From CAVRAZ01 sp963719135 (GTDB lineage: Bacteria; Pseudomonadota; Gammaproteobacteria; DSM-19610): DNA of 64,000 bases. The DNA lies in assembly GCA_963719135.1 (NCBI GenBank), contig CAVRAZ010000013.1, forward strand, positions 124,001 to 188,000, written 5' to 3'. Made by a program: the position numbers and the translations under genes. Below are positions 19,901 through 28,013 of this stretch, piece after piece (positions within the stretch are counted from its first letter, which is position 1; each line of letters opens with the position of its first letter). A model generated the notes under the pieces. The model made no database searches. It was not told where the DNA came from and saw nothing but the letters and a program-made list of their open reading frames with translations.

Positions 19901-22237
19901 CTGAACGTCAGCGATCCATACAACGGCCGCGAGTCGATCGGCGTGCACCGGACGCTGGACATCGCACTGCCGGACGGTCACGGTGTCCGCATCGTGATTC
20001 CACATACGTTCAATATTCGGGACGGCAGCTTCGAGCCGGGCGAGTTGGACGAACTGCGTCATGAAGTCCCGCGCCACGCACTGGAAATCGGCCGCGGACT
20101 CGGCCTGGGCATCGAGGAATTTCGGTTCGCCGACGGAAGTGTCCTGTCGATGCTGGACATGATCGGGCTGGCGGGACCCACGCCGACGTTCGATCCGCAG
20201 AACAGTGACAACGCCCTGGTGGGCACGGATCTCAATGACACGATCGACGGCGCCGGTGGCAACGATGTCATCGAAGGACGCGCCGGCAGCGACCGCCTGC
20301 GTGGCGGTCCGGGCGATGACACGCTGAACGGCGGCGATGGCTCCGATGTGTATGAGTTCAATCGCGGTGACGGCGTCGACACGATCGTCGACCTGAACAG
20401 CGACAGGGATTCGAACTACCTCTTTCTCGGGCCCGGCATCACCCCTGGCGACCTGGTCGTCGAGCGCGACGCAGGCGGTGTTACGCTCAGGTTCGGGGAC
20501 GGCGCGGACGCGGTACACCTGGTGTCCGCCGACACGGCGTCGGGAGACGCCGGCCAGGTGATCGAAGCGCTGGTGTTCTACGATGAGCAAAACGGCGATC
20601 CGGTCATCGATCAGTCGGGAAATTTCCTCGGTACCGGCAGCATTGTCGCACTGGGCGGGATACTGCCTCCGGTCGTCAATCGGTTCGACGGCACGGCCGA
20701 TGACGACAGCCTCTCCGGAACGGTCGACAACAACGTCATCGCTGCGGGCGGCGGAAACGATACGGTGGACGGGTTGGCGGGCGACGATCAGTTGGCCGGC
20801 GGCGCCGGTGACGACAACCTCAACGGAAACGGTGGAATGGATCGGTTAGCCGGTGGCGAAGGCAGCGACCAACTGACCGGTGGCGCGGACGACGACCGGC
20901 TGGAGGGCGGGCCGGGCGCCGATACACTTTCGGGCAACGCCGGAAACGATAGTCTGTACGGCGGCGAAGGTGCGGATACGCTCAATGGCGGTCAGGACGA
21001 CGACCTGCTCTTCGGCGGCGCTGACGATGACAGGCTCGACGGTTATGCGGGCAACGACCAGTTGTGGGGTGAGGCAGGTGACGATCTGCTGAACGGGCAC
21101 AGCGGCAGCGATCTGCTGTACGGCGGTGACGGCGATGACCAACTGACGGGCGGAAACGACGACGACCAGCTTTTCGGAGGAACCGGCGCCGATGTCCTTG
21201 AAGGCAATGCGGGCGACGACCGCATGCAGGGCGACGCAGGCAACGACTACCTGCGCGGCGGCCTTGGCGACGACCAACTCGACGGCGGGGCCGACGACGA
21301 CGTGCTGGAGGGTTCCGGCGGCGCCGACGTGCTGGCCGGCGGTGAAGGCAACGATATCCTGAGCGGCCAGAGCGGCAGCGATTTTCTCATGGGCGCGGCG
21401 GGTGACGATCAGTTGTCCGGAGGCAGCGATGATGACCGGTTGGCTGGCGGTCCGGGCGCCGACCTGCTGGACGGCAACGACGGAAGCGACCTGCTGTACG
21501 GCGATGACGGCGCGGACACGCTGAGCGGCGGGCTTGGAGACGACGAACTGTTCGGCGGCGCGGGCGCGGACAGTCTTCTGGGTTTTGCAGGCGACGATCT
21601 GCTGTTCGGCGATCTGGGTGACGACGTGCTGAAAGGCCACGCAGGCAACGACACCCTCGTGGGCGGTGCCGGAAATGACGACCTGTACGGCGGCGCCGAT
21701 GACGATTTCATCGCCGGCGACGCGGGTGACGACGCATTGCGGGGCCATGCCGGCAACGACATCCTGAACGGTGACGCCGGCAATGACTCGCTGTGGGGCG
21801 GCACTGGCGACGATGTGCTTGCCGGTGGCGCCGGAAACGATCTCCTGGACGGGGGGCGGGGGTCCGATCTCTATCGGTTCGCGCGCGGCGACGCCGGCGA
21901 CACGCTCATCGATGTCGATGCCGATCCGAACCGCGACGCGCTGGAGTTCGCTGCCGGCATAGACCACGATCAACTCTGGTTCACCCAGGTCAACGACCAT
22001 CTTCAGGTACAGATTATTGGTACCACCGACAGCCTGACCATACAGAACTGGTATCGCGGAACGGAACGCCAGATCGAGGAATTCGACGCCGGCGACGGCC
22101 TGATACTTCTCAACAGCCAGGTGGACCAACTGGTGCAGGCCATGGCGGCCTTCACGCCACCGGCCAGCGGCGAGCTGGAATTATCGGTGGATCTCCACGA
22201 TCAGCTCGATGCCGTGCTTGCGGCGAACTGGCACTAG
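13909..22237 (+). CDS. Giant RTX lipase, type I secretion substrate (frameshift near codon 54)
   Basis: The main open frame (14018-22237, 2,739 aa) is preceded by a matching N-terminus beginning at ATG 13909 after an AGGGAGA ribosome site; an extra base in the CCC at 14070-14072 separates them. The joined protein would have about 2,780 residues. The N-terminal 250 aa are a class-3-like lipase domain with GHSLGG as the nucleophile elbow. Many blocks of the calcium-binding nonapeptide GGxGxDxLx follow, the largest in the last 600 residues, interleaved with haemolysin-type calcium-binding-related segments (e.g. GDGTDTLFDTDGANTL). The end, without further repeats, should be the C-terminal secretion signal. 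It is exported unfolded by the upstream HlyB/HlyD pair and folds on extracellular calcium. If the frameshift is real, a TTG at 14018 could still start a shortened product. Confidence 0.85.
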
Positions 22238-22309
22238 AGCCCGATACCCGGGCGACAGGTCACAAGGGAAATCAGCGTGGCGGAATTTCGCACGGACGAC
22301 GAGAAGGGA

Positions 22310-22384
22310 TGGTGGGCGGTACTGGGATTGAACCAGTGACCCCTGCCGTGTGAAGGCAGTGCTCTCCCGCTGAGCTAACCGCCC
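22310..22384 (-). tRNA. tRNA-Val (anticodon CAC)
   Basis: Read on the minus strand, a 75-nt cloverleaf including an encoded CCA: acceptor stem GGGCGGT/ACCGCCC, anticodon stem CTGCC/GGCAG with loop TTCACAC (anticodon CAC), and TTCAATC in the T loop. A good promoter lies just upstream (22399-22427). Confidence 0.95.
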
Positions 22385-22398
22385 GGAGCCAGAGCAGG

Positions 22399-22427
22399 AT
22401 TCTATAGTCTGGCGCGGAAGCGGTCAA
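22399..22427 (-). promoter_or_regulatory. Sigma-70 type promoter of tRNA-Val
   Basis: On the minus strand, TTGACC and TAGAAT are separated by exactly 17 bases and sit 15 bases before the tRNA 5' end. Confidence 0.65.
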
Positions 22428-22481
22428 ACCCGCCGGGCTTTGGTAAGATCGCAGGTTCCCTGATTGCCAGACGAAACCGCC

Positions 22482-23897
22482 ATGTCCGTCCGCACCCGTT
22501 TTGCACCCAGTCCCACCGGCTATCTGCACATCGGTGGTGCCCGCACCGCGCTGTTTTCCTGGCTCTATGCGCGCAGGCACGGCGGCAGCTTCATCCTGCG
22601 CATCGAGGACACCGACCTGGAGCGGTCGACGCCGGAATCGGTCAACGCGATTCTGGAGAGCATGACCTGGCTGGGGCTGGACTACGACGAGGGGCCGTTC
22701 TATCAGACCCACCGGTTCGACAAGTACCGCGACATCACTCAGAACCTGGTCGATACCGGCCATGCCTACCGCTGCTATTGCAGCAAGGACCGCCTCGAAC
22801 AGCTTAGGGCCGAGCAGATGGCGCGCAAGGAAAAACCGCGTTACGACGGGCATTGCCGGCACCTGACCCGGCCGCCGTCGCCCGACGCGCCTTATGTGAT
22901 CCGCTTTCGCAATCCCGATGAGGGCGAAGTGGTGGTCGACGACCGGATCCGCGGCACGGTCCGGTTCAGCAACGCCGAACTGGATGACCTGATCATCGCG
23001 CGCAGCGACGGTTCGCCGACGTACAATCTGACAGTGGTGGTCGACGATGCGGAAATGCGAATTACCCACGTCATCCGCGGCGACGATCATCTGAACAATA
23101 CGCCGCGGCAGATCAATATCCTGAGGGCGCTCGGTCACGAGCCGCCGGCGTACGCACACGTGCCGATGATTCTGGGACCCGACGGCAAACGTCTGTCGAA
23201 GCGCCACGGCGCGGTCAACGTCATGCAGTACCGCGACGACGGCTACCTGCCGGAGGCGCTGATCAACTACCTGGTGCGGCTCGGCTGGTCGCACGGCGAC
23301 CAGGAGATATTCGCGCTCGAGGAGATGATCGAGCTGTTCGACGTGACCGAAGTCAACCGGGCGCCCTCCGCGTTCAATCCGGAGAAACTGCTGTGGCTGA
23401 ATCAGCACTATATCAAGACCAGCAAGCCGGCCCACATCAACCGCTATCTGAGCCACCACCTGGGTGTGCTCGAAGTGGACCCGGCACCGCCGCCGCCGCT
23501 GGAGGACGTGATCGCGATCCAGCAGGAACGCGCGAAGACCCTGGTCGAGATGGCCCGCAACAGTCTGTTCTTCTACCGCGATTTCGACCGGTTCGACGAA
23601 GCGGCCGCGCAAAAGAATCTGACGCCGGACACGGGCCCGGTGTTGGCCGCGCTGCGCGCGGCGCTGGCCGATCTCGAACCCTGGAGCCCGGAGACGATTC
23701 ACGCCGCGGTCTCTGCGGTGGCGGACCGGTTCGACATCAAACTGGGTAAGGTGGCGCAACCGCTGCGCGTGGCCGTCTCCGGCGGGGCGGTGTCGCCGCC
23801 GATCGACCAGACCGTCCACCTGGTCGGACGGGAGCGCAGTATTCGACGCATAGACAAGGCCTTAGCCTACGTCGCCGCGCGCGACGCCGGGGCTTGA
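22482..23897 (+). CDS. gltX: Glutamyl-tRNA synthetase
   Basis: A 471-aa class I aminoacyl-tRNA synthetase that charges tRNA-Glu with glutamate. The HIGH motif appears as HIGGAR at residues 18-23 of the conserved start RFAPSPTGYLHIGG, and the KMSKS loop as KRLSKRHG near 240. Length matches the bacterial enzyme. The ATG at 22482 is chosen because the conserved N-terminus begins immediately after it; a TTG six codons upstream is unlikely. The following tRNA-Ala and tRNA-Glu genes make this a translation-related neighbourhood. Confidence 0.97.
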   Translation: MSVRTRFAPSPTGYLHIGGARTALFSWLYARRHGGSFILRIEDTDLERSTPESVNAILESMTWLGLDYDEGPFYQTHRFDKYRDITQNLVDTGHAYRCYCSKDRLEQLRAEQMARKEKPRYDGHCRHLTRPPSPDAPYVIRFRNPDEGEVVVDDRIRGTVRFSNAELDDLIIARSDGSPTYNLTVVVDDAEMRITHVIRGDDHLNNTPRQINILRALGHEPPAYAHVPMILGPDGKRLSKRHGAVNVMQYRDDGYLPEALINYLVRLGWSHGDQEIFALEEMIELFDVTEVNRAPSAFNPEKLLWLNQHYIKTSKPAHINRYLSHHLGVLEVDPAPPPPLEDVIAIQQERAKTLVEMARNSLFFYRDFDRFDEAAAQKNLTPDTGPVLAALRAALADLEPWSPETIHAAVSAVADRFDIKLGKVAQPLRVAVSGGAVSPPIDQTVHLVGRERSIRRIDKALAYVAARDAGA

Positions 23898-23900
23898 TTG

Positions 23901-23929
23901 TTGACAGAAGCCAGGCCGTGTCTTAAAGT
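23901..23929 (+). promoter_or_regulatory. Promoter of the tRNA-Ala (and probably tRNA-Glu) transcript
   Basis: Consensus TTGACA and TAAAGT are separated by 17 bases, followed by a C-rich discriminator. The -10 ends 16 bases before the tRNA-Ala 5' end. Confidence 0.75.
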
Positions 23930-23945
23930 TCGCCCTTCGCTTTTC

Positions 23946-24021
<76 letters not shown>

Positions 24022-24024
24022 GAT

Positions 24025-24264
24025 TTGACGAGCCGTATCCAGCAACTTTCCCTGCGTGATCGCTTGGCCGAGCGGGTGGGCCGGCACAGGGTCTGGGCCG
24101 GCATCCTGCTGATCGCCGCCGGGCTGTTGGGCCGGTTTACCGCGATGTTTCGCGACGCCGACAGTCTTGCGGTCAACCTGCTGGTGCTGGTGCTGCTCGG
24201 ATTCCTGGTGCCGTCGATCGGCACTCTGGTGTCACAGCGCTTCGTCAATCGCAACGCAGACTAG
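24025..24264 (+). CDS. Small two-helix membrane protein between tRNA genes
   Basis: A 79-aa frame with a TTG start three bases after tRNA-Ala. A basic N-terminus (RIQQLSLRDRLAERVGRHR) precedes two membrane helices, VWAGILLIAAGLLGRF and NLLVLVLLGFLVPSIG, and a short polar tail. It lies inside a tRNA transcript, so it may be expressed with tRNA-Ala and tRNA-Glu. No family name recognised; no good ribosome site is visible, which leaves the start uncertain. The clean amphipathic-to-hydrophobic layout argues that it is real. Confidence 0.6.
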   Translation: MTSRIQQLSLRDRLAERVGRHRVWAGILLIAAGLLGRFTAMFRDADSLAVNLLVLVLLGFLVPSIGTLVSQRFVNRNAD

Positions 24265-24270
24265 GTTTTC

Positions 24271-24346
24271 GTCCCCATCGTCTAGAGGCCTAGGACACCG
24301 CCCTTTCACGGCGGTAACAGGGGTTCGACTCCCCTTGGGGACGCCA
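24271..24346 (+). tRNA. tRNA-Glu (anticodon TTC), integration target
   Basis: A 76-nt cloverleaf with encoded CCA: acceptor GTCCCCA/TGGGGAC, anticodon stem CCGCC/GGCGG with loop CTTTCAC (anticodon TTC). Its 3' 47 bases form part of the left attachment repeat of the integrated element, which therefore restored a complete tRNA on integration. Confidence 0.96.
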
Positions 24347-24348
24347 TA
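24300..24348 (+). repeat. Left attachment site (attL), 49-bp direct repeat
   Basis: Identical over 49 bases to 34593-34641 and covering the anticodon loop to the CCA end of tRNA-Glu plus two bases. Mismatches begin immediately on both sides. Confidence 0.93.
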
Positions 24349-24392
24349 ATAATCAATAAGTTATAGATATAATCGTCGCAGCTTTCTGAATG

Positions 24393-24411
24393 CGGGTAAT
24401 TAGCGGGTAAC
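24393..24411 (+). promoter_or_regulatory. Left pair of CGGGTAAY repeats, candidate integrase arm sites
   Basis: CGGGTAAT and CGGGTAAC are spaced 11 bases apart, 45 bases inside attL. The same pair in the same order and orientation lies inside attR, as expected for arm-type sites of a tyrosine integrase. Confidence 0.5.
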
Positions 24412-24452
24412 TTATTCGGAACTCCATCTCTTACTAGGGAAACCCTGACGCC

Positions 24453-24884
24453 ATGGAGAAAGGCTTCTTTTATCTCACCGGTCCCGCTCATCTATTTGAA
24501 AAGCTTCGGTGGGAATACGAAAATCTCGCGTGCCATCCCGGCAACGCGTGGCACGCGTTTAATTTCTTCGTCACCGCGGAGCACATGGCCGACTGGACAG
24601 GCCGCAAAGATCTGAAAGTTACTGAGCCACTGCTTGCGCTGTGTTCTCATATCGCCAATGGTGGAAAACACTTTGAAGCGACCAGTGCGAGACATGAGTC
24701 GGTCGCTTCGGCAAAGCACGATGGCATATACGAACCTGGCGTCTATGAAGAAGGTGTGTACGAGGAACATCTGCAAATAAAATTAACGCCACAGGAGACC
24801 CAAAAGCTCGGCTTCACCACTATCGATGCCGTATCCCTCGCGAAGCTAATTCTTGGGCACTGGGAGAAGCTACGGCAAAGTTAG
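24453..24884 (+). CDS. Unknown 143-aa cytoplasmic protein, element cargo
   Basis: Predicted soluble, rich in aromatic residues and histidines in its N-terminal half (LRWEYENLACHPGNAWHAFNFF, then FVTAEHMADW), with an acidic stretch YEPGVYEEGVYEEH and a C-terminal helix ending in GHWEKLRQS. The helical, HEPN-like feel is only an impression, and no catalytic motif can be named. It is the first gene inside attL and points inward on the plus strand with the HicAB-SecB cargo, the position where satellites commonly carry accessory or defence genes. Base composition is less GC-rich than the neighbouring chromosome. Confident as a gene, not as to function. Confidence 0.7.
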   Translation: MEKGFFYLTGPAHLFEKLRWEYENLACHPGNAWHAFNFFVTAEHMADWTGRKDLKVTEPLLALCSHIANGGKHFEATSARHESVASAKHDGIYEPGVYEEGVYEEHLQIKLTPQETQKLGFTTIDAVSLAKLILGHWEKLRQS

Positions 24885-24899
24885 GGGATGCAAGCCGCC

Positions 24900-25082
24900 A
24901 TGCTCATCCTCACCCGCCGGGTCGGCGAAACCATCGTTATCCAGCTAACCACCGGTGAGCTAGTTCGGGTGTCTGTTCAGAGCGTGAAGGGCAGCAGGTC
25001 TGAGTCGGGACGGTGGCACCGGCGAGCTTCCCGGCGATCCGCGCGCCCGTCCGACAACGAGGAGCGCTTCGCGCTACCTTGA
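24900..25082 (+). pseudogene. csrA-like RNA-binding regulator remnant
   Basis: The start MLILTRRVGETIVI is the CsrA/RsmA N-terminal strand, and VRVSVQSVKG matches the next strands. After KG the open frame turns into unrelated arginine-rich sequence. In the shifted frame the expected continuation appears as QV, an in-frame TGA where CsrA has arginine, then VGTVAPASFPAIRAPV. One frameshift and one nonsense change therefore separate it from a normal CsrA of about 60-65 aa. Phage- and plasmid-borne csrA copies are known and can interfere with host carbon-storage regulation. Here it looks inactive unless the sequence is in error. Confidence 0.6.
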
Positions 25083-25456
25083 TGCCGATTACTCCGAGCT
25101 GGTAAGTGTAGCAGCAGGACCCCTTCCGGGGCGGGCACACGGGCGCGGGGGGGGCGCGCGAAGCGGCCGACACGGGAGATCATTCCCTCCGATCGATTTG
25201 CCTAGCCCAATGTATGATTATCCCCACACGGAGAGCAGTAGCTCACGAATAGAAATATCATCCAGACACCCGACGGAAAATTGACGAATGGTGTTCACCG
25301 CCGGGATTTTGATAATAATCTATTTTATTTCAGTCATATAATATGGTTAAACCGTCTTGCTCGCTGCTTACTTGACTTTCTTCCGGAAAAATATCCGTCA
25401 GGTGATATTGAGTTTACTGCATTGCTGCCGTAACTTGACACTACATATGGTGTCAC
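25083..25456. other. Leader region of the HicAB-SecB module
   Basis: No gene seen. The stretch turns AT-rich from about 25200 on and includes a TATAAT at 25337-25342, without a good -35. It ends in an inverted repeat touching the hicA start. Confidence 0.5.
25436..25455. promoter_or_regulatory. Inverted repeat at the hicA start, candidate HicB operator
   Basis: TGACAC and GTGTCA are separated by 8 bases, ending one base before the hicA ATG. The repeat leaves no room for a Shine-Dalgarno site, so a bound repressor would also cover translation initiation signals. HicB-type antitoxins usually bind such repeats for autoregulation. Confidence 0.5.
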
Positions 25457-25741
25457 ATGTCATATGAATCTGAGTTTAACAGCGTCGTCCAGGTGCTCGA
25501 GTCGTCAACGGCAAACATCCGCTGTGCTGAATTGGTGGAGATGCTCGAACGCTTAGGGTTCGATGTTCGGGATGGAGCGAGGGGTGGCCATAAAATTTTC
25601 GTTCACGACCGAATCGCCGGGTTCCACTCCGGTACCTTTAACTGTGGCCACGGGAAGAATCCGGAGATAAAGCCTGTTTACGTGAGGAAGATTCTCAGGC
25701 TCTTAGCCAAGCATAAAAACGACATAGTTGGCATTGCCTGA
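25457..25741 (+). CDS. hicA: HicA-family mRNA interferase toxin
   Basis: A 94-aa protein with the double-stranded-RNA-binding-like fold of HicA/YcfA toxins. An N-terminal helix region (AELVEMLERLGFDVRD) is followed by GGHKIFVH, where His45 occupies the catalytic position, and by a C-terminal helix (VYVRKILRLLAKHKNDI). HicA cleaves mRNA and halts translation until neutralised by HicB. It is slightly longer than typical HicA (60-90 aa) because of an N-terminal extension. The gene is followed 14 bases later by hicB. No ribosome site is visible before the ATG, which would keep toxin synthesis low. Confidence 0.85.
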   Translation: MSYESEFNSVVQVLESSTANIRCAELVEMLERLGFDVRDGARGGHKIFVHDRIAGFHSGTFNCGHGKNPEIKPVYVRKILRLLAKHKNDIVGIA

Positions 25742-25755
25742 TTAGGAGAAGACAA

Positions 25756-26256
25756 ATGATCAATGCTCATGCCTACAACATAACGATTCGCTTCGGCAAT
25801 TTTGAAGGCGAAGATTGCTTTGAGGCGCGAGTTAAGGAACTGCCCGACATTGCGGAGTACGCGGATACCTATGACGAGGCCTATCTACTTGCCATTGACG
25901 CAATCAATACAACCGCTCTGATCTATGGAGAGAAGAATCGTGAGATGCCGCAACCGCATATTGTTGCGGACGATTATAGCGGACGGATCACGCTGCGTTT
26001 GCCTGCAAGTCTGCATCGCGCCTTGGTGGAGGCATCCGAAGGCGAGGGTGTAAGCCTCAATTACTACATCGTTAACGTTGTTTCTTATTTCTCTGGATTT
26101 GCAATGGCATCGAACCGAGGCTCTTTTAGCATGAGCTGGCGCACAGTTGGAGACGTTGTCACGCCCGTGTCAGGACTGCATCTCTCGCGAAGAGTATTGC
26201 AAACCAGTCAGATTCAGCGAAAGGTGGTTCCCTACAAGAGGGCCGGGACTGATTAG
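25756..26256 (+). CDS. hicB: HicB-family antitoxin with a C-terminal extension
   Basis: A 166-aa antitoxin with an AGGAG ribosome site. The N-terminal partial RNase-H-like domain (GNFEGEDCFEARVKELPDIAEY) binds HicA. A ribbon-helix-helix DNA-binding segment follows (GRITLRLPASLHRALVEAS, about 77-105). About 50 further residues (from FAMASNRGSF to KRAGTD) have no counterpart in ordinary HicB proteins. In toxin-antitoxin-chaperone systems such an extension is the chaperone-addiction (ChAD) tail recognised by a SecB-like protein, and a SecB-like gene follows directly. The repeat at 25436-25455 is a natural operator. The ChAD role is inference. Confidence 0.85.
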   Translation: MINAHAYNITIRFGNFEGEDCFEARVKELPDIAEYADTYDEAYLLAIDAINTTALIYGEKNREMPQPHIVADDYSGRITLRLPASLHRALVEASEGEGVSLNYYIVNVVSYFSGFAMASNRGSFSMSWRTVGDVVTPVSGLHLSRRVLQTSQIQRKVVPYKRAGTD

Positions 26257-26257
26257 T

Positions 26258-26797
26258 ATGGTGAATTCTGAACTTCTGCAAAAGGCAATCGATTGCCTTG
26301 CGATCAACGATGTATACCAAGTTGCATCTAGCGCCCGAGTGTCCGGGGACTTTGATCCCAGAATATCAGCTGATTCGCTAGTGCTCCAAAACAAGCATAT
26401 TGTGGAGCACAGTGAAGTAATAGAACTAAAGGATAGTGATAGTGATGCATATATCTTTCGGGTGTATATCGAATTAGGTGCTCGGTGGATACCCCCGAGC
26501 GCCAAAGATGATGAGATAGTCGATGAGGACGACCAAGCCATAATGGCGTTGATTGAGGCCACATTCGTTGCTGAGTATATGCTAAGCAGCATTCCAGAGA
26601 ACGAGGCTTTGAACGCGTTCGCGCTGAACAATGCGAGTTACCATGTGTGGCCGTATTGGCGCGAATATCTTATGAACCAGTGTCTGAGAATGAATCTCCC
26701 AAAGGTCATTGTCCCTATAACACAGTTTGCAAGGAATGCCGACCACGACGCTGTTGAGGAAAGCGCCACGACCGTCGAAAGACCGGGTGAAAATTAG
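26258..26797 (+). CDS. SecB-like chaperone of a toxin-antitoxin-chaperone module
   Basis: A 179-aa protein starting one base after the hicB stop (TAG-T-ATG), so probably translated by coupling. The C-terminal half carries the SecB signature region: acidic strand then NASYHVWPYWREYLMNQCLRMNLPKVIVPI, comparable to the VWPYAR...GFPPL...P stretch of SecB. The N-terminal half (RVSGDFDPRISAD, FRVYIELGARW) fits the SecB beta-sheet. Sequence similarity to housekeeping SecB is limited, as is usual for TAC chaperones such as Rv1957. The expected role is to fold the HicB tail so that HicB can inhibit HicA; loss of the chaperone would free the toxin. Confidence 0.75.
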   Translation: MVNSELLQKAIDCLAINDVYQVASSARVSGDFDPRISADSLVLQNKHIVEHSEVIELKDSDSDAYIFRVYIELGARWIPPSAKDDEIVDEDDQAIMALIEATFVAEYMLSSIPENEALNAFALNNASYHVWPYWREYLMNQCLRMNLPKVIVPITQFARNADHDAVEESATTVERPGEN

Positions 26798-26962
26798 ATT
26801 CTCAGTTCGAAGCAATAGAATCATCGCAAACCCATGGCTCCGGCGTACTCCTGCTTGATTGACATGGTTACATAGATACATATCCTTTCACCGGTACGGC
26901 TGCGCTCGACGGCAAACCCGCTGGCTAACGACGCTATGCCTCCTACACCAGTCTCAGGCATG

Positions 26963-27331
26963 CTAGCTCAAGAAACGGCGGAATCCGCGCGCCAACCGCG
27001 CCTTTGCCACGCGCAGCGGCGAGCAGAATGCGGCGTAGGAAAGGTGCAGGCGTTTGGCATTCTGTTTGCGCGAGTCCCGCCCCAAGTATTCCAGCTTCAC
27101 GACAATGCGCAGGTGCCCGGGTAGCGCAGCGACAGCGGCGTCAATGGCTTCGGCGGTGTCATTGCCGGGGGTCATCCGCGGTCCGTGTCGTGGCCGTATC
27201 GCGGCGCCTGTCGGCCCCAGATCGATCACGCGGCCCAGCAGGGTTGTCCTGTTGAAGCCCAACCCGTTGTCCGCCGACAGAATCGCCCAGCGCGCCCAAC
27301 AAAGCAGCGCGTCGTCAACCGACACACTCAT
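26963..27331 (-). CDS. Phage Q-like antiterminator / sigma-like HTH protein
   Basis: A 122-aa protein. The C-terminal half (AIDAAVAALPGHLRIVVKLEYLGRDSRKQNAKRL) resembles the sigma-region-4-like HTH seen in phage late regulators of the Q/RinA type, and the N-terminal CWARWAILSADNGLGF is typical of small phage Q-like proteins. I chose the ATG at 27331, which lies in the end of the terminase small-subunit gene (17-base overlap); the longer open frame upstream is that gene's shadow. A Q-like factor at the end of the morphogenesis block could control late transcription or respond to a helper. Family assignment is tentative. Confidence 0.55.
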   Translation of the reverse strand: MSVSVDDALLCWARWAILSADNGLGFNRTTLLGRVIDLGPTGAAIRPRHGPRMTPGNDTAEAIDAAVAALPGHLRIVVKLEYLGRDSRKQNAKRLHLSYAAFCSPLRVAKARLARGFRRFLS

Positions 27332-27755
27332 CCCAGGGCTTCGGTCCTTCGCCGGCCTGCTCAACCTGCCGGCCGGCCACTTGCTTGTGAACCCTCGAAC
27401 TCGGCGCCACGCGCAACTTGACGGCCAGACTCGACGCCCGTGCCAGTACGCGGTCGTGCATCGCCAGCAGGCGGTCAAGGTGTTTCTGGCCGTCGGTGTC
27501 GCGCGCCCACACCAGGTCAAACCGTTGGATTTCTCCGCGCAGGGCGCCGGCCAAAGTGATCGACGCGGCGTATTCAATCAGCAGCGCGTGCGCCTCTGGG
27601 CCGATCCAGGCGCCGGCAGGCGAGCGCATAACCGTTTCCCAGATACCGGCTTCCGCGGGTGTCAGCTCGGGCGGCGGCGGCGCTGGCTTGCGTTGCAGCA
27701 GCAGCACCGGGCGGGTTATCAAATCTTCGCTTGAAGGCTTGCCTCGTTTTTGCAT
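27315..27755 (-). CDS. Terminase small subunit (P27-like)
   Basis: A 146-aa protein with the layout of P27-family phage small terminases: basic proline-rich start (RKPAPPPPELTPAEAGIWETV), helical middle with YAASITLAGALRGEIQRF, a stretch LLAMHDRVLARASSLAVKLRVAPSSR and an acidic tail. Small terminases choose the DNA to be packaged. In satellites a self-encoded TerS can redirect a helper's large terminase to satellite DNA; no large subunit is encoded here, which fits that use. It lies downstream of the capsid gene on the same strand. Confidence 0.75.
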   Translation of the reverse strand: MQKRGKPSSEDLITRPVLLLQRKPAPPPPELTPAEAGIWETVMRSPAGAWIGPEAHALLIEYAASITLAGALRGEIQRFDLVWARDTDGQKHLDRLLAMHDRVLARASSLAVKLRVAPSSRVHKQVAGRQVEQAGEGPKPWDECVG

Positions 27756-27804
27756 AATCAGCCCCTTTGTTTGTCCGCGATGGGCGTGTTTAACTCAGTG
27801 ATTG

Positions 27805-27924
27805 TTACCCGGCGGTTCCCCGAAACGCGATCTCTCGCGATTGTCCCGGCATTACCCCTTCAGACACCACCTCCGCCCCCGAAGGGGCGCGCAGGATCGA
27901 GGTGGGGCCGGCCACGCGCGCCAT
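27805..27924 (-). CDS. Possible 39-aa protein between capsid and terminase genes
   Basis: ATG at 27924 opens a short frame encoding MARVAGPTSILRAPSGAEVV and then SEGVMPGQSREIAFRGTAG. The sequence is not biased like a shadow frame and lies in the capsid-TerS interval on the same strand, but no ribosome site is seen. Its reality is uncertain. Confidence 0.3.
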   Translation of the reverse strand: MARVAGPTSILRAPSGAEVVSEGVMPGQSREIAFRGTAG

Positions 27925-28013
27925 GAATACGCGCCGCAGGCTCTGCGAGGTTTTTGATCAGGCGCCACTCTCGCAGTAACGCGCCGCCGGGGGGAGGTAG
28001 CCCGGCATTATCG

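Noticed and set aside
15390..22000. Dense short repeats resembling a CRISPR array or minisatellite
   Set aside because: They are in frame with and explained by the RTX nonapeptide repeats; no constant repeat with unique spacers exists.
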